Source: Hallerella sp963629575 (lineage in GTDB: Bacteria > Fibrobacterota > Fibrobacteria > Fibrobacterales > Fibrobacteraceae). From it: DNA of 37,402 nucleotides. This document shows positions 22,533-29,087 of the stretch, one piece after another. Under the pieces are notes generated by a model. The model was given only the letters and a program-made list of their open reading frames with translations, did not search any database and had not been told where the DNA came from. The translations under genes and the position numbers were made by a program. Position 1 is the stretch's first letter, and every line of letters starts with the position of its first letter. The stretch covers positions 1-37,402 of the forward strand of contig CAVGIM010000025.1 of the NCBI GenBank assembly GCA_963629575.1, given 5' to 3'.

Positions 22533-22793
22533 AACGGCCTCCTTTCGTTCCACTTTCTCGACCGGAACGCTGTCTTGATGAAAAAATCGTCGCCCTCGCC
22601 CTCGACGAACGGTGCGCACACGGCGTAGTCGTCTAGCACCACGATGAACATCGTCTGTCCGGGATGCCCTTCCTGGTTTGTCCACCGGCCTTGTCGTGAA
22701 CCTGCCGGAGAGGATTTCTTCCTCCACGGCGAAAAGGTCTATGCCCCGTTCGCGGAGTATCTTTTCGGCTTTTTTGTCTTCCCATCTAATCAT
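22528..22793 (-). pseudogene. BrnT-type toxin gene with a frameshift
   Basis: The first part reads MIRWEDKKAEKILRERGIDL through FTTRPVDKPG. The family continuation (HPGQTMFIVVLDDYAVCAPF, then FFIKTAFRSRKW) is in another frame and ends TGG TAG over the antitoxin ATG. One extra base near 22672-22680 (between VDKP and EGHPG) explains the break. Without it the protein would be about 88 residues, normal for the family. Unrepaired, the frame runs through into the antitoxin as a 183-residue fusion. A sequencing error is possible. Confidence 0.7.
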
Positions 22794-22828
22794 ATACACA
22801 ATGTATATACTTTTAGGACAAAAGTCAA
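22792..22828 (-). promoter_or_regulatory. Promoter and operator of the BrnT/BrnA-type operon
   Basis: On the minus strand: TTGACT (22828-22823), 17 bp, TACATT (22805-22800), 6 bp, then ATG at 22793. A perfect palindrome ATATACA-TTG-TGTATAT (22792-22808) covers the -10 box. The geometry matches the other two toxin-antitoxin promoters and predicts a leaderless message. Confidence 0.7.
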
Positions 22829-22848
22829 TGCCTGTGCGAAAAAAAAAA

Positions 22849-22880
22849 GGAGAGTACTTTTCTTTTGGTTCTTTTCTTTT
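22849..22880 (+). repeat. Degenerate third copy of the terminator repeat (3' half)
   Basis: GGAGAGTAC followed by T-rich sequence with GGTTC matches the 3' arm and tail of the 55-bp repeat (23-55). The 5' arm is missing, replaced by a run of A. It lies just before the HigBA-type promoter, as copy 1 lies before the DUF4258 promoter. Confidence 0.5.
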
Positions 22881-22905
22881 CGTGGATTGTTTTTCGGGAA
22901 ACCTA

Positions 22906-22940
22906 TTGACAAGTAGCCTAAAATAGGCTATATTTTGGAT
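22906..22940 (+). promoter_or_regulatory. Promoter and operator of the HigBA-type operon
   Basis: TTGACA (22906-22911), 17 bp, TATATT (22929-22934), 6 bp, then ATG at 22941. The perfect palindrome TAGCCTA-AAA-TAGGCTA (22914-22930) fills the spacer, a textbook place for autorepression by the HTH antitoxin. The message is predicted leaderless. Confidence 0.75.
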
Positions 22941-23213
22941 ATGTACGAAGTGAAGATGAGGAAGTCCGCGGAAAAGTCCGCAAGGAAGATGCCGGTCGCC
23001 GAACAGATGAGGCTCAAGACGCTAGTCAAGTCCCTGGAAGCGACAGGACCAGTGCAGCCTTCCTTCATGAACTACTCGAAGCTCGGAAAGGGCGACTACC
23101 ACTGCCACCTGTCGCGGAAGTGGGTCGCCTGCTGGAAAAACGAAAACGGAACCTTAACAATCGAGGTGTATTATGCTGGCAGTCGTGAATCAGCCCCGTA
23201 CGCGAAACACTAG
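22941..23213 (+). CDS. RelE/HigB-type toxin
   Basis: A 90-residue basic protein. The N-terminal helices (SAEKSARKMPVAEQMRLKTL) and the strand end (YSKLGKGDYHCHLSRKWVAC, TIEVYYAGSRESAPYAKH) fit the RelE-like ribonuclease fold, which cleaves mRNA at the ribosome. I chose ATG 22941 over an upstream TTG at 22935. It overlaps the HTH antitoxin gene by 41 nt; toxin-first order is typical of HigBA. Confidence 0.75.
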   Translation: MYEVKMRKSAEKSARKMPVAEQMRLKTLVKSLEATGPVQPSFMNYSKLGKGDYHCHLSRKWVACWKNENGTLTIEVYYAGSRESAPYAKH

Positions 23214-23646
23214 CCCCGCATCCTTCAGGGTCGAGGGGGAGAACATCCCGAAGTTCGTCGTCATGTTCCTCGAATCCGCCTTCCCGGATTCCGTGAAGGT
23301 GGAAAGCGATGACGATGACGGCTATACCCGCCTCGAGGACTGGGACTGGTACAAGGAGATTTCCGCAAGGATGACCCCCGGCGACACGGTCAAGGCGGGC
23401 CGCGGTCTCCGCGGGTGGACGCAGAAGGCGCTCGCGGAGAAGCTCGGCGTCTCCGTCCAGAACGTCTCCGAGATGGAACGCGGCGTGCGCCCCGTCTCCC
23501 GGAAGATGGCCGCGAAGCTCGGCGAGGTCTTCGGCATGGACCCGGCGGACTTCTTCGAGTTCCCCGCAGGGAAGAAGGCGGAGAGGATTTCCTCGGAAAA
23601 CGGCGGGCTCATCGCGGACAGGTGGCGCGAAACTTTCGACAAGTGA
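23173..23646 (+). CDS. HigA-type antitoxin with XRE helix-turn-helix
   Basis: A 157-residue protein. Residues 1-70 are acidic (ESDDDDGYTRLEDWDWYKEI) and probably contact the toxin. Residues 75-135 form an XRE domain (RGWTQKALAEKLGVSVQNVS, EMERGVRP, FGMDPADFFEF). It should neutralise the upstream RelE-like toxin and bind the palindrome at 22914. GC-rich codon use matches the phage block, unlike the AT-rich promoter region. Confidence 0.8.
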   Translation: MLAVVNQPRTRNTSPASFRVEGENIPKFVVMFLESAFPDSVKVESDDDDGYTRLEDWDWYKEISARMTPGDTVKAGRGLRGWTQKALAEKLGVSVQNVSEMERGVRPVSRKMAAKLGEVFGMDPADFFEFPAGKKAERISSENGGLIADRWRETFDK

Positions 23647-23653
23647 GGTCTCT

Positions 23654-24073
23654 GTGGCTGACATTGCCGAAAAGGACGTGAAGAGGCTCTGGGTCGAGGA
23701 CGACTCGGTCTGCGTCGAGCTTGCGGACGGGCGCGTGGGGCGCGAGTTCTTCCGCGACTACGCTCCGCTCAGGGACGCGACGCCGGAGCAGCGGGCGAAC
23801 TGCCGGCTCGACCTCGACGGCGTGTGGTTCGACGACCTCGGCGAGGGGCTCGAGCTTTCCGGGTTCTTCGCGCCGAAGAAGACGAACCCGATCGGGCGCG
23901 TCTTCTGGATGTTCCCGGAGCTGAACGCCGCGGCGTTCGCGCGGAGACTCGGGATTCCGCAGCCGCTCTTCGCCGCCTACGTGAACGGCTCCAAGAGGCC
24001 GTCGGCGGAAAGGCGGAAGAGGATCGGCGAGGAACTGCACCGTATCGGGCGCGAACTCATGGAATGCGCATAG
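23654..24073 (+). CDS. DUF2442 protein with C-terminal helix-turn-helix
   Basis: A 139-residue protein starting with GTG 7 bp after the antitoxin stop. Residues 8-75 follow the DUF2442 pattern (VCVELADGRVGREFF, ATPEQRANCRLDLDGVWFDD). Residues 95-135 look like a DNA-binding helix-turn-helix (AAFARRLGIPQPLFAAYVNG). DUF2442 proteins are common antitoxin-like partners. Here it would be a third member of the HigBA operon, perhaps a second regulator. The DUF2442 partner toxin (often DUF4160) is not seen. Confidence 0.7.
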   Translation: MADIAEKDVKRLWVEDDSVCVELADGRVGREFFRDYAPLRDATPEQRANCRLDLDGVWFDDLGEGLELSGFFAPKKTNPIGRVFWMFPELNAAAFARRLGIPQPLFAAYVNGSKRPSAERRKRIGEELHRIGRELMECA

Positions 24074-24109
24074 GAGCTTTCCGGGAAATCCGGCAATGTA
24101 GGGGAAAAC

Positions 24110-24250
24110 ATGGACGACAAGGAAGACGAAAAGGAAAGGTCGGGCTTTTGGAGGCGCACCGAGAAGGTGGTGGGGGACATCGCGTGTCTTGCGGCCTTCC
24201 TGTTCTTCTTCGTGCTTCCCGTCGTCGCGTGGCTGGCCTGTAAAATCTGA
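24110..24250 (+). CDS. Small membrane protein (short copy)
   Basis: A 46-residue protein (MDDKEDEKERSGFWRRTEKV, then CLAAFLFFFVLPVVAWLACKI) with one membrane helix. It equals the 119-residue protein at 665 minus 73 residues. The missing 219 bp lie exactly between two copies of TCGTCGCGTGGCTG in the long gene, so the frame is kept and the last residues (AWLACKI versus AWLASKI) still match. GGGGAAAAC precedes the ATG as in the long copy. Confidence 0.65.
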   Translation: MDDKEDEKERSGFWRRTEKVVGDIACLAAFLFFFVLPVVAWLACKI

Positions 24251-24267
24251 TTTTTTTTTGTAAAAAT

Positions 24268-24302
24268 TCACGAAAACGCATTGATTGTATGCGTTTTCGT
24301 GA
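24268..24302. promoter_or_regulatory. 14-bp inverted repeat, right copy
   Basis: TCACGAAAACGCAT (24268-24281) pairs perfectly with 24289-24302 around a 7-bp loop. Compared with the left copy, one G-C pair has become A-T on both arms together. TATATT and the small-gene ATG follow as on the left. Confidence 0.6.
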
Positions 24303-24326
24303 AACTTTGTGTATATTTCTGCATAT

Positions 24327-24506
24327 ATGCAGAAGAACGTGCAGAAAAGGGAACCGTCCGGGCCAAGGCCCGCCGCTGTCCGACAGGATGCGCTGGTCCG
24401 GTTTAGCCTTCTGGCGTTGCGTCCCCGACAAACAGGGAATCCCTTGGCTACCTTTGAAATGCGGCCTGCCAGCTGCATCCAGAATAACCAAGGGATTCAC
24501 AGATAA
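24327..24506 (+). pseudogene. Truncated copy of the small MKKNVQK protein gene
   Basis: The start MQKNVQKREPSGPRPAAVRQ matches the gene at 1100. Homology ends after GATGCGCTGGTCCGG (about 24402). The frame then runs 34 more residues into unrelated sequence before a stop, and the C-terminal helix is lost. The break marks one edge of the duplicated cassette. Confidence 0.6.
24437..24498. repeat. 11-bp inverted repeat before the IS200 remnant
   Basis: GAATCCCTTGG (24437-24447) and CCAAGGGATTC (24488-24498) are exact complements 40 bp apart. They may be the subterminal structure of an IS200-type left end, which carries such hairpins upstream of tnpA. Confidence 0.35.
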
Positions 24507-24514
24507 ATAATAAA

Positions 24515-24898
24515 ATAATCACACGCTAGCCCATACGACGTGGAACTGCAAGTACCATGTTGTTTTCGCCTCCAAGTTCCGCCGGAAGGTCTTCTACGGG
24601 GAGAGACGCAGGGAACTCGGGGAGATCCTCCGTAAACTCTGCGAAGTTCGGAAAGCAGGTGAACATTGTCGAGGCGGAGGTCTGCCCCGACCATGTGCAA
24701 AGATACCTCCCAAGGTGTCCGTTTCGGGATTCATGGGCTACCTCAAGGGAAAGAGCAGCCTGATGATTTACGAGAAGTATCGGCACTGCAGTATAAATAC
24801 AGGAACAGGGAATTCCGGTGCCGGGGCTACTATGCCGACACGACAGGGAAAAGCGCGGCGAAGATAGCCGGCGGGTATCTTGTTCCCGGATGCTAGCG
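24515..24898 (+). pseudogene. Decayed IS200/IS605-type transposase tnpA
   Basis: Fragments in three frames spell an IS200 TnpA: LAHTTWNCKYHVVFASKFRR and YGERRRELGEILRKLCE, then VNIVEAEVCPDHV, then IPPKVSVSGFMGYLKGKSSL and MIYEKY, then YKYRNREFRCRGYYADTTGK. Frameshifts lie near 24655, 24700 and 24780. The CPDHVH metal-binding HUH motif is cut after CPDHV by a small deletion, and the C-terminal end is lost after GKSAAKI. It cannot be active. It lies between the phage-side cassette and trpA. Confidence 0.8.
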
Positions 24899-24904
24899 CA
24901 AAGC

Positions 24905-25657
24905 CTATAACCCGCAGAGTTCCCGGGCTTTTGCCTCGACAGCCGCGGAAAGCGCCTTCTTGTCGGATGCGTTCTTCTGAATAAGCCGGACAAATACGGA
25001 ACCCGCGACAATGCCATCGACGGAATCCGCCAGCGCCTTGGACTGTTCGCCCGTGGAAATTCCGAATCCGCCGTAAACCTTGGAGCCTCCCGCCCGGACC
25101 CTTTGGAGAAAGGCGAGCGTATCGTTATCGATGACCGTCGCCGTTCCCGTGATGCCGACGCGTAGCGACGCGTAGATGTGTTCAAATCCGGCGTGGGCCA
25201 TTTTCGAAAGCCGTTCGTCGCTCATGCTCGGGCTTGCGACCGGGATGTTCTCCATTCCGTATTTTTTGCACGCCGCCGTGAGCCCTTCGTCGCAGTCAAA
25301 CGGCAAGTCGGGAATGATCATGCCGCGGACGCCCGCTTCGCTAGCTTCCTTGCAGAAGTTTTCGACGCCGGGGGTATAGACGAGTGATCCGTAGCTCATG
25401 AGGTAGATGGTCGTCTGCGGAAAGGCCTCGTGAATTTTCAGGATGAAGGCGAGCCCGTCTCGGACGCGGTAATTTCTTTCGAGAACTTCGGTCGAGGCGC
25501 TCTGGATGGCGGGACCGTCTGCCGAAGGGTCGCTAAAGGCAAGCTGGATTTCGAGTATGTCTGCACCGCCCTTGACCATGGCGGCGGCGGCGGCGAAAGC
25601 GAGTTCGTCTGTCGGGTAGCCGGCGACGAGATGGCTCATCAGTTTAATCTTTTTCAT
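24905..25657 (-). CDS. trpA: Tryptophan synthase alpha subunit
   Basis: A 250-residue TIM barrel that splits indole-3-glycerol phosphate to indole and glyceraldehyde 3-phosphate and passes indole to TrpB. Catalytic Glu lies in ADILEIQLAFSD and Asp in FSDPSADGP; the phosphate-binding end is VYGGFGIST and GIVAGSVFV. I chose ATG 25657, overlapping the trpB stop (ATGA) with GGGAG upstream, not the longer 278-residue frame. No clear terminator follows; the IS200 remnant begins 7 bp downstream. Confidence 0.93.
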   Translation of the reverse strand: MKKIKLMSHLVAGYPTDELAFAAAAAMVKGGADILEIQLAFSDPSADGPAIQSASTEVLERNYRVRDGLAFILKIHEAFPQTTIYLMSYGSLVYTPGVENFCKEASEAGVRGMIIPDLPFDCDEGLTAACKKYGMENIPVASPSMSDERLSKMAHAGFEHIYASLRVGITGTATVIDNDTLAFLQRVRAGGSKVYGGFGISTGEQSKALADSVDGIVAGSVFVRLIQKNASDKKALSAAVEAKARELCGL

Positions 25658-26925
25658 TGGATTTCTCCCATCGGTTTCGCAAGGTGGATGTCCCTGTTTT
25701 CGTTCAGGCGTTCGAGTTCGCTTTCGAGAAATCGTTTCCATTCCGCGGGTCGGAATTCCGGACTGGTGATGAAAACGTCCTTGTCGCCGCGTCCGCTCAT
25801 GTTGATGACGATAGCCTTGTCTTTCGGGACCTCTTTGGCGATTTTCATGGCGGCGGCTCCGGCGTGGGCGCTTTCGAGGGCGAAGAGAACCCCTTCGTTC
25901 CTTGCGAAGAAGCTCACCGCGTCGAGAGCTTCCCTGTCGAGAATGCTCATGAATTCAACGCGTCCGCTAGTCCCTAGCGCGGCGAGCTGCGGGCCTATCC
26001 CCATATAGTCAAGCCCGGCGGAAATGGACCGCGTCGGGAGAGACTGTCCATCGCTATCGATGAGAAATCGGCTCTTGTAGCCCTGTACGATGCCTTCGCG
26101 GCTCGCGTTCCCTGTCATGCGGCTCGCGTTTTCGCCGATGTTCGGTCCGACGCCTCCCGCTTCCGCGCCGATGAGCCTCGGGGAATCCCGGTCGATGAAT
26201 GGGCTGAAAAATCCAATCGAGTTGGATCCTCCGCCGACGCAAGCGACCATCGCTCCGATTTCGATGTTCCTTCTCTTGCATTCCCGTTCGACCTCTTCGC
26301 CGATGACGGACTGGAAGGTTCGTACCATGTCGGGAAAAGGTGCGGGTCCGAGAGCGGAGCCTAGAACGTAATGTGTGGAATCCGGATGGGCCGCCCAGTC
26401 GCGCATCGCTTCGTTTACCGCATCCTTGAGCGTCCTCGCTCCGCTCGTCACGGGGCAGACCTTTGCGCCGTAAAGCTCCATGGAGGCGACGTTCGGCTGC
26501 TGTCTGCGGACATCGACTTCTCCCATGTAGATAGTGCAGTCGAGTCCGAGCTTGGCGCAAGCCGCCGCCGTGGCGACCCCGTGCTGCCCGGCGCCCGTTT
26601 CGGCGATGATACGCCTTTTTCCCATGTGCCTTGCGAGAAGCGCCTGGCCTATCGCATTGTTTATCTTGTGCGCCCCCGTATTCGCGAGACCTTCGAGCTT
26701 GATGTAGATTTTCGCTCCGCCGAGGAGTTCCGTGGCGCGAGAGGCAAAGAGCAGGGGGGTTTCGCGACCGATATAGTCACGCTGGATTTCGTGAAGTTCC
26801 GCGAGAAACTCGGGATCTTTCATGTAGCGACGGAACGCCTGTTCGAGTTCGTCGAGTGGACGCCGCAGTACCTCGGCGACGTATTTGCCGCCGAACCTGT
26901 CGAAGAATCCTTGGTTGCTTTCCAT
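25654..26925 (-). CDS. trpB: Tryptophan synthase beta subunit
   Basis: A 423-residue PLP enzyme joining indole and serine. The Schiff-base lysine is in NTGAHKINNAIG, the catalytic Glu in AETGAGQHG, and the phosphate loop is CVGGGSNSIG. It has the VGPNIGE and long insertions of the TrpB1 type that pairs with TrpA. The gene is complete. GAAAGGAATCGAAT precedes the ATG. It is the first structural gene after an attenuator, and only trpB and trpA are here, so the other trp genes must lie elsewhere. Confidence 0.95.
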   Translation of the reverse strand: MESNQGFFDRFGGKYVAEVLRRPLDELEQAFRRYMKDPEFLAELHEIQRDYIGRETPLLFASRATELLGGAKIYIKLEGLANTGAHKINNAIGQALLARHMGKRRIIAETGAGQHGVATAAACAKLGLDCTIYMGEVDVRRQQPNVASMELYGAKVCPVTSGARTLKDAVNEAMRDWAAHPDSTHYVLGSALGPAPFPDMVRTFQSVIGEEVERECKRRNIEIGAMVACVGGGSNSIGFFSPFIDRDSPRLIGAEAGGVGPNIGENASRMTGNASREGIVQGYKSRFLIDSDGQSLPTRSISAGLDYMGIGPQLAALGTSGRVEFMSILDREALDAVSFFARNEGVLFALESAHAGAAAMKIAKEVPKDKAIVINMSGRGDKDVFITSPEFRPAEWKRFLESELERLNENRDIHLAKPMGEIQ

Positions 26926-26944
26926 ATTCGATTCCTTTCTTGAA

Positions 26945-27016
26945 AAAACGAAAAAACCTTCCGAAACAAGTCCGGAAGGTTCTAAAACCCGCGCTCAGCA
27001 CAAAAACCGGACTTGT
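26945..27016 (-). promoter_or_regulatory. trp attenuator (antiterminator and terminator)
   Basis: On the minus strand, ACAAGTCCGG (27016-27007) can pair with CCGGACTTGT (26975-26966), a 10-bp antiterminator. The competing terminator pairs AACCTTCCG (26981-26973) with CGGAAGGTT (26963-26955), followed by TTTTTT. An early CGGAC/GTCCG pairing near the leader stop can act as the protector. It ends about 20 bp before trpB. Confidence 0.85.
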
Positions 27017-27017
27017 C

Positions 27018-27062
27018 TTAGGTCCGACGCCACCAGAGGTTGATGATTCTTGCGCTTTGCAT
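27018..27062 (-). CDS. trpL: trp leader peptide
   Basis: A 14-residue ORF, MQSARIINLWWRRT, with tandem TGG codons at positions 10-11 (27035-27030). The stop lies just before the antiterminator arm. When tryptophan is scarce a ribosome stalled on the two Trp codons frees the antiterminator and trpBA is read; otherwise the terminator forms. This is the classical mechanism known from enterobacteria. The ATG lies 6 bp after a TATCTT box, so this mRNA may be leaderless. Confidence 0.8.
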   Translation of the reverse strand: MQSARIINLWWRRT

Positions 27063-27091
27063 GTCAAAAAGATAGACTTTGTCGTATGGAT
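27063..27091 (-). promoter_or_regulatory. Promoter of the trp leader and trpBA
   Basis: On the minus strand, TTGCCA, a 17-bp spacer and TATCTT are followed by 6 bp and the leader ATG at 27062. Match to consensus is fair; geometry equals that of the toxin-antitoxin promoters in this window. Confidence 0.5.
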
Positions 27092-27137
27092 TGGCAAGGG
27101 GGTTTTCTAGATTTGCCAGTCAAAAAGAAGGCGCGCG

Positions 27138-29003
27138 ATGAGTGCAATACTCGAACGGTTTGATGTAGTGGTGATTGGCGGCGGACACGCCGGAATCGAA
27201 GCTTCCCATGCGGCGTGGAAGATAGGCGCCCGGACTGCGATGATAACGATGGATCTGGACGCTATCGGACGCATGTCCTGCAATCCGGCTGTCGGCGGGG
27301 TGAGCAAGGGGCAGATAGTTCGAGACATCGATGCGCTGGGCGGTCTCATGGGAATTTTGACGGACAGGGCGGGAATCCAGTTCCGGATGCTGAACCAGAG
27401 CAAGGGACCCGCTGTCTGGGGACCGCGGGCGCAGTGCGACCTCAAGGCGTATGGCTGTATCGCTCGGGAAACCCTGGAAAACTGCGCAGGGCTTCGGCTT
27501 GTCGCGGGAGAACTCGCCGCATTCGTTCGGCTGCCAGGCGGAAATTTCGAGCTGAGGCTCGCAAACGGCGATCGCTACGAGACAAGGACCCTGATAATTA
27601 CCAGCGGCACGTTTCTTTCGTCCAGAATGTTCACCGGACTCGAAACGAGCATCGGCGGGCGCGTTGGCGAAAAGAGCGCGGACGCCCTTTCGAAGTCCAT
27701 CCTTGAAAACGGTCTCCGGCTTCGCCGCCTAAAGACCGGAACCCCCAGCCGCATCGACCCTTCGACCGTCGATTTTGACGAAATCCAGATACAGCCCGGC
27801 GACGACCGTCCCTGGCCGATGAGCGACCGCCACACGGATCCGATAGACAACGGAAATGTCTGCTGGATAACCCGCACGAACCTGAAAACGCACGAAATCC
27901 TGCGATCGGGCTTCAAGGACAGCCCGATGTTTTCGGGGCGCATCAAGGGAAAAGGCCCGCGCTACTGCCCGAGCATCGAGGACAAGATCAATCGTTTCGG
28001 CGACAAGGATGGACACCAGCTCTTTCTCGAACCGGAGACGAAGGACGTTTCGCGCATCTACCTGAACGGTTTCAGCTCGAGCCTTCCGGCGGATGTCCAG
28101 CTCGCCGCACTGCATACGATTCCAGGGCTTTCCCATGCGCGCGTCATGCAGATAGGCTACGCGGTGGAATACGACAGTATCGATGCGACGCAGCTCCACC
28201 CTACTTTCGAGTGCAAGGAAATTCCGGGGCTTTACTTTGCGGGGCAGGTCTGCGGCACGAGTGGCTACGAGGAAGCCGCGGGGCAGGGAATTGTCGCCGG
28301 AATCAACGCGGCGCTCCGGTGCGAAGGCGCGGAACCGTTTATTCTCGGGCGTTCCGAAAGCTATATCGGCGTCATGGCGGACGATCTTTCCCGCTTTCTC
28401 CTGGACGAACCCTACCGGATGTTTACGAGTCGCGCCGAATACAGGCTCTTTCTGCGATCGGACAATGCGGATTCCCGTCTCAAGGAGCGCGCCCGGAAAG
28501 TCGGGATGATCGACGACGCGGACTTCTTGCACTGGACATTCCGCAAGGAAGAAATGGCGCGCGTCAAGAAGTTCCTCGCCGAGACTCCGGTGACCGCTCC
28601 GGAAATCAACCCGTTCCTCGAATCCTTCGGAGAGGCTCCCGTCCGCGAATCGGTCCGCCTGAACACGATTCTCCGCCGCCCGAAAATCGACCCCGAGTCC
28701 TTTTTGGAAAGATTCGCTCCGAAAAACGCGCTCCTTCGACGCGATCTCTGGAATCTCTTTGCCGAAGAATCCTACGCGGGTTTTTTTGCTCGCCAGGAAA
28801 AGGAAATCGAACACGAAAAGAAGATGGACCGCGTGAAGCTTTCTCCCGATACGGATTATTCCTCGATTTCCGCGCTTTCGATCGAGAGCCGCGGCCGTCT
28901 AGCCTCCGCGAAACCGCTCAGTGTAGGCAGCGCGTCCCGCATACCGGGCATCCGGCCATCGGACGTCATGGTGCTTTTGCATTGGGCGGAAAATCGGGGC
29001 TAG
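27138..29003 (+). CDS. mnmG: tRNA uridine 5-carboxymethylaminomethyl modification enzyme MnmG (GidA)
   Basis: A 621-residue FAD protein that, with MnmE, modifies U34 of tRNAs reading NNA/NNG codons. The FAD motif is VVIGGGHAGIEAS (residues 11-23); other signatures are SCNPAVGGVSKGQIVRDIDA, the RYCPSIEDK cysteine segment, CGTSGYEEAAGQGI, and the C-terminal GRLASAKPLSVGSASRIPGI. Length is normal and the gene is intact. It is divergent from trpBA. AGAAGG precedes the ATG. It is a housekeeping gene, which marks this part as chromosome. Confidence 0.95.
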   Translation: MSAILERFDVVVIGGGHAGIEASHAAWKIGARTAMITMDLDAIGRMSCNPAVGGVSKGQIVRDIDALGGLMGILTDRAGIQFRMLNQSKGPAVWGPRAQCDLKAYGCIARETLENCAGLRLVAGELAAFVRLPGGNFELRLANGDRYETRTLIITSGTFLSSRMFTGLETSIGGRVGEKSADALSKSILENGLRLRRLKTGTPSRIDPSTVDFDEIQIQPGDDRPWPMSDRHTDPIDNGNVCWITRTNLKTHEILRSGFKDSPMFSGRIKGKGPRYCPSIEDKINRFGDKDGHQLFLEPETKDVSRIYLNGFSSSLPADVQLAALHTIPGLSHARVMQIGYAVEYDSIDATQLHPTFECKEIPGLYFAGQVCGTSGYEEAAGQGIVAGINAALRCEGAEPFILGRSESYIGVMADDLSRFLLDEPYRMFTSRAEYRLFLRSDNADSRLKERARKVGMIDDADFLHWTFRKEEMARVKKFLAETPVTAPEINPFLESFGEAPVRESVRLNTILRRPKIDPESFLERFAPKNALLRRDLWNLFAEESYAGFFARQEKEIEHEKKMDRVKLSPDTDYSSISALSIESRGRLASAKPLSVGSASRIPGIRPSDVMVLLHWAENRG

Positions 29004-29017
29004 TCTCGACAAGTCCA

Positions 29018-29037
29018 TTGTCCATGGACAACGCTCT
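29018..29037. promoter_or_regulatory. Shared palindromic element, copy 1 (before the lipoprotein gene)
   Basis: TTGTCCATGGACAA (29018-29031) is a perfect palindrome, extended by CGCTCT so that GGACAACGCTCT (29026-29037) equals the sequence at 30804. It ends 11 bp before a candidate -35 box, the position of an activator site. Confidence 0.6.
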
Positions 29038-29048
29038 GCGTTCTTTTT

Positions 29049-29077
29049 TTGTCGCAAGGGATATGTTTTGATATATA
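29049..29077 (+). promoter_or_regulatory. Candidate promoter of the lipoprotein gene
   Basis: TTGTCG (29049-29054), 17 bp and TATATA (29072-29077). The -35 box is weak, which suits an activator-dependent promoter. Confidence 0.45.
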
Positions 29078-29087
29078 TTTGAAAGCA

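Noticed and set aside
22248..22799. A single 183-residue toxin-antitoxin fusion protein on the minus strand
   Set aside because: The middle third is out of frame relative to BrnT-type proteins, and the antitoxin has its own strong ribosome site and overlapping start, so a frameshift explains it better.
24251..24500. tRNA-based phage attachment site at the right edge
   Set aside because: No cloverleaf or tRNA 3' end is visible between the cassette and the IS200 remnant.
27019..27047. Divergent sigma70-type promoter for mnmG (TTGCGC-17-TAGACT)
   Set aside because: The -10 match is poor and it overlaps the trp leader region; not strong enough to annotate.
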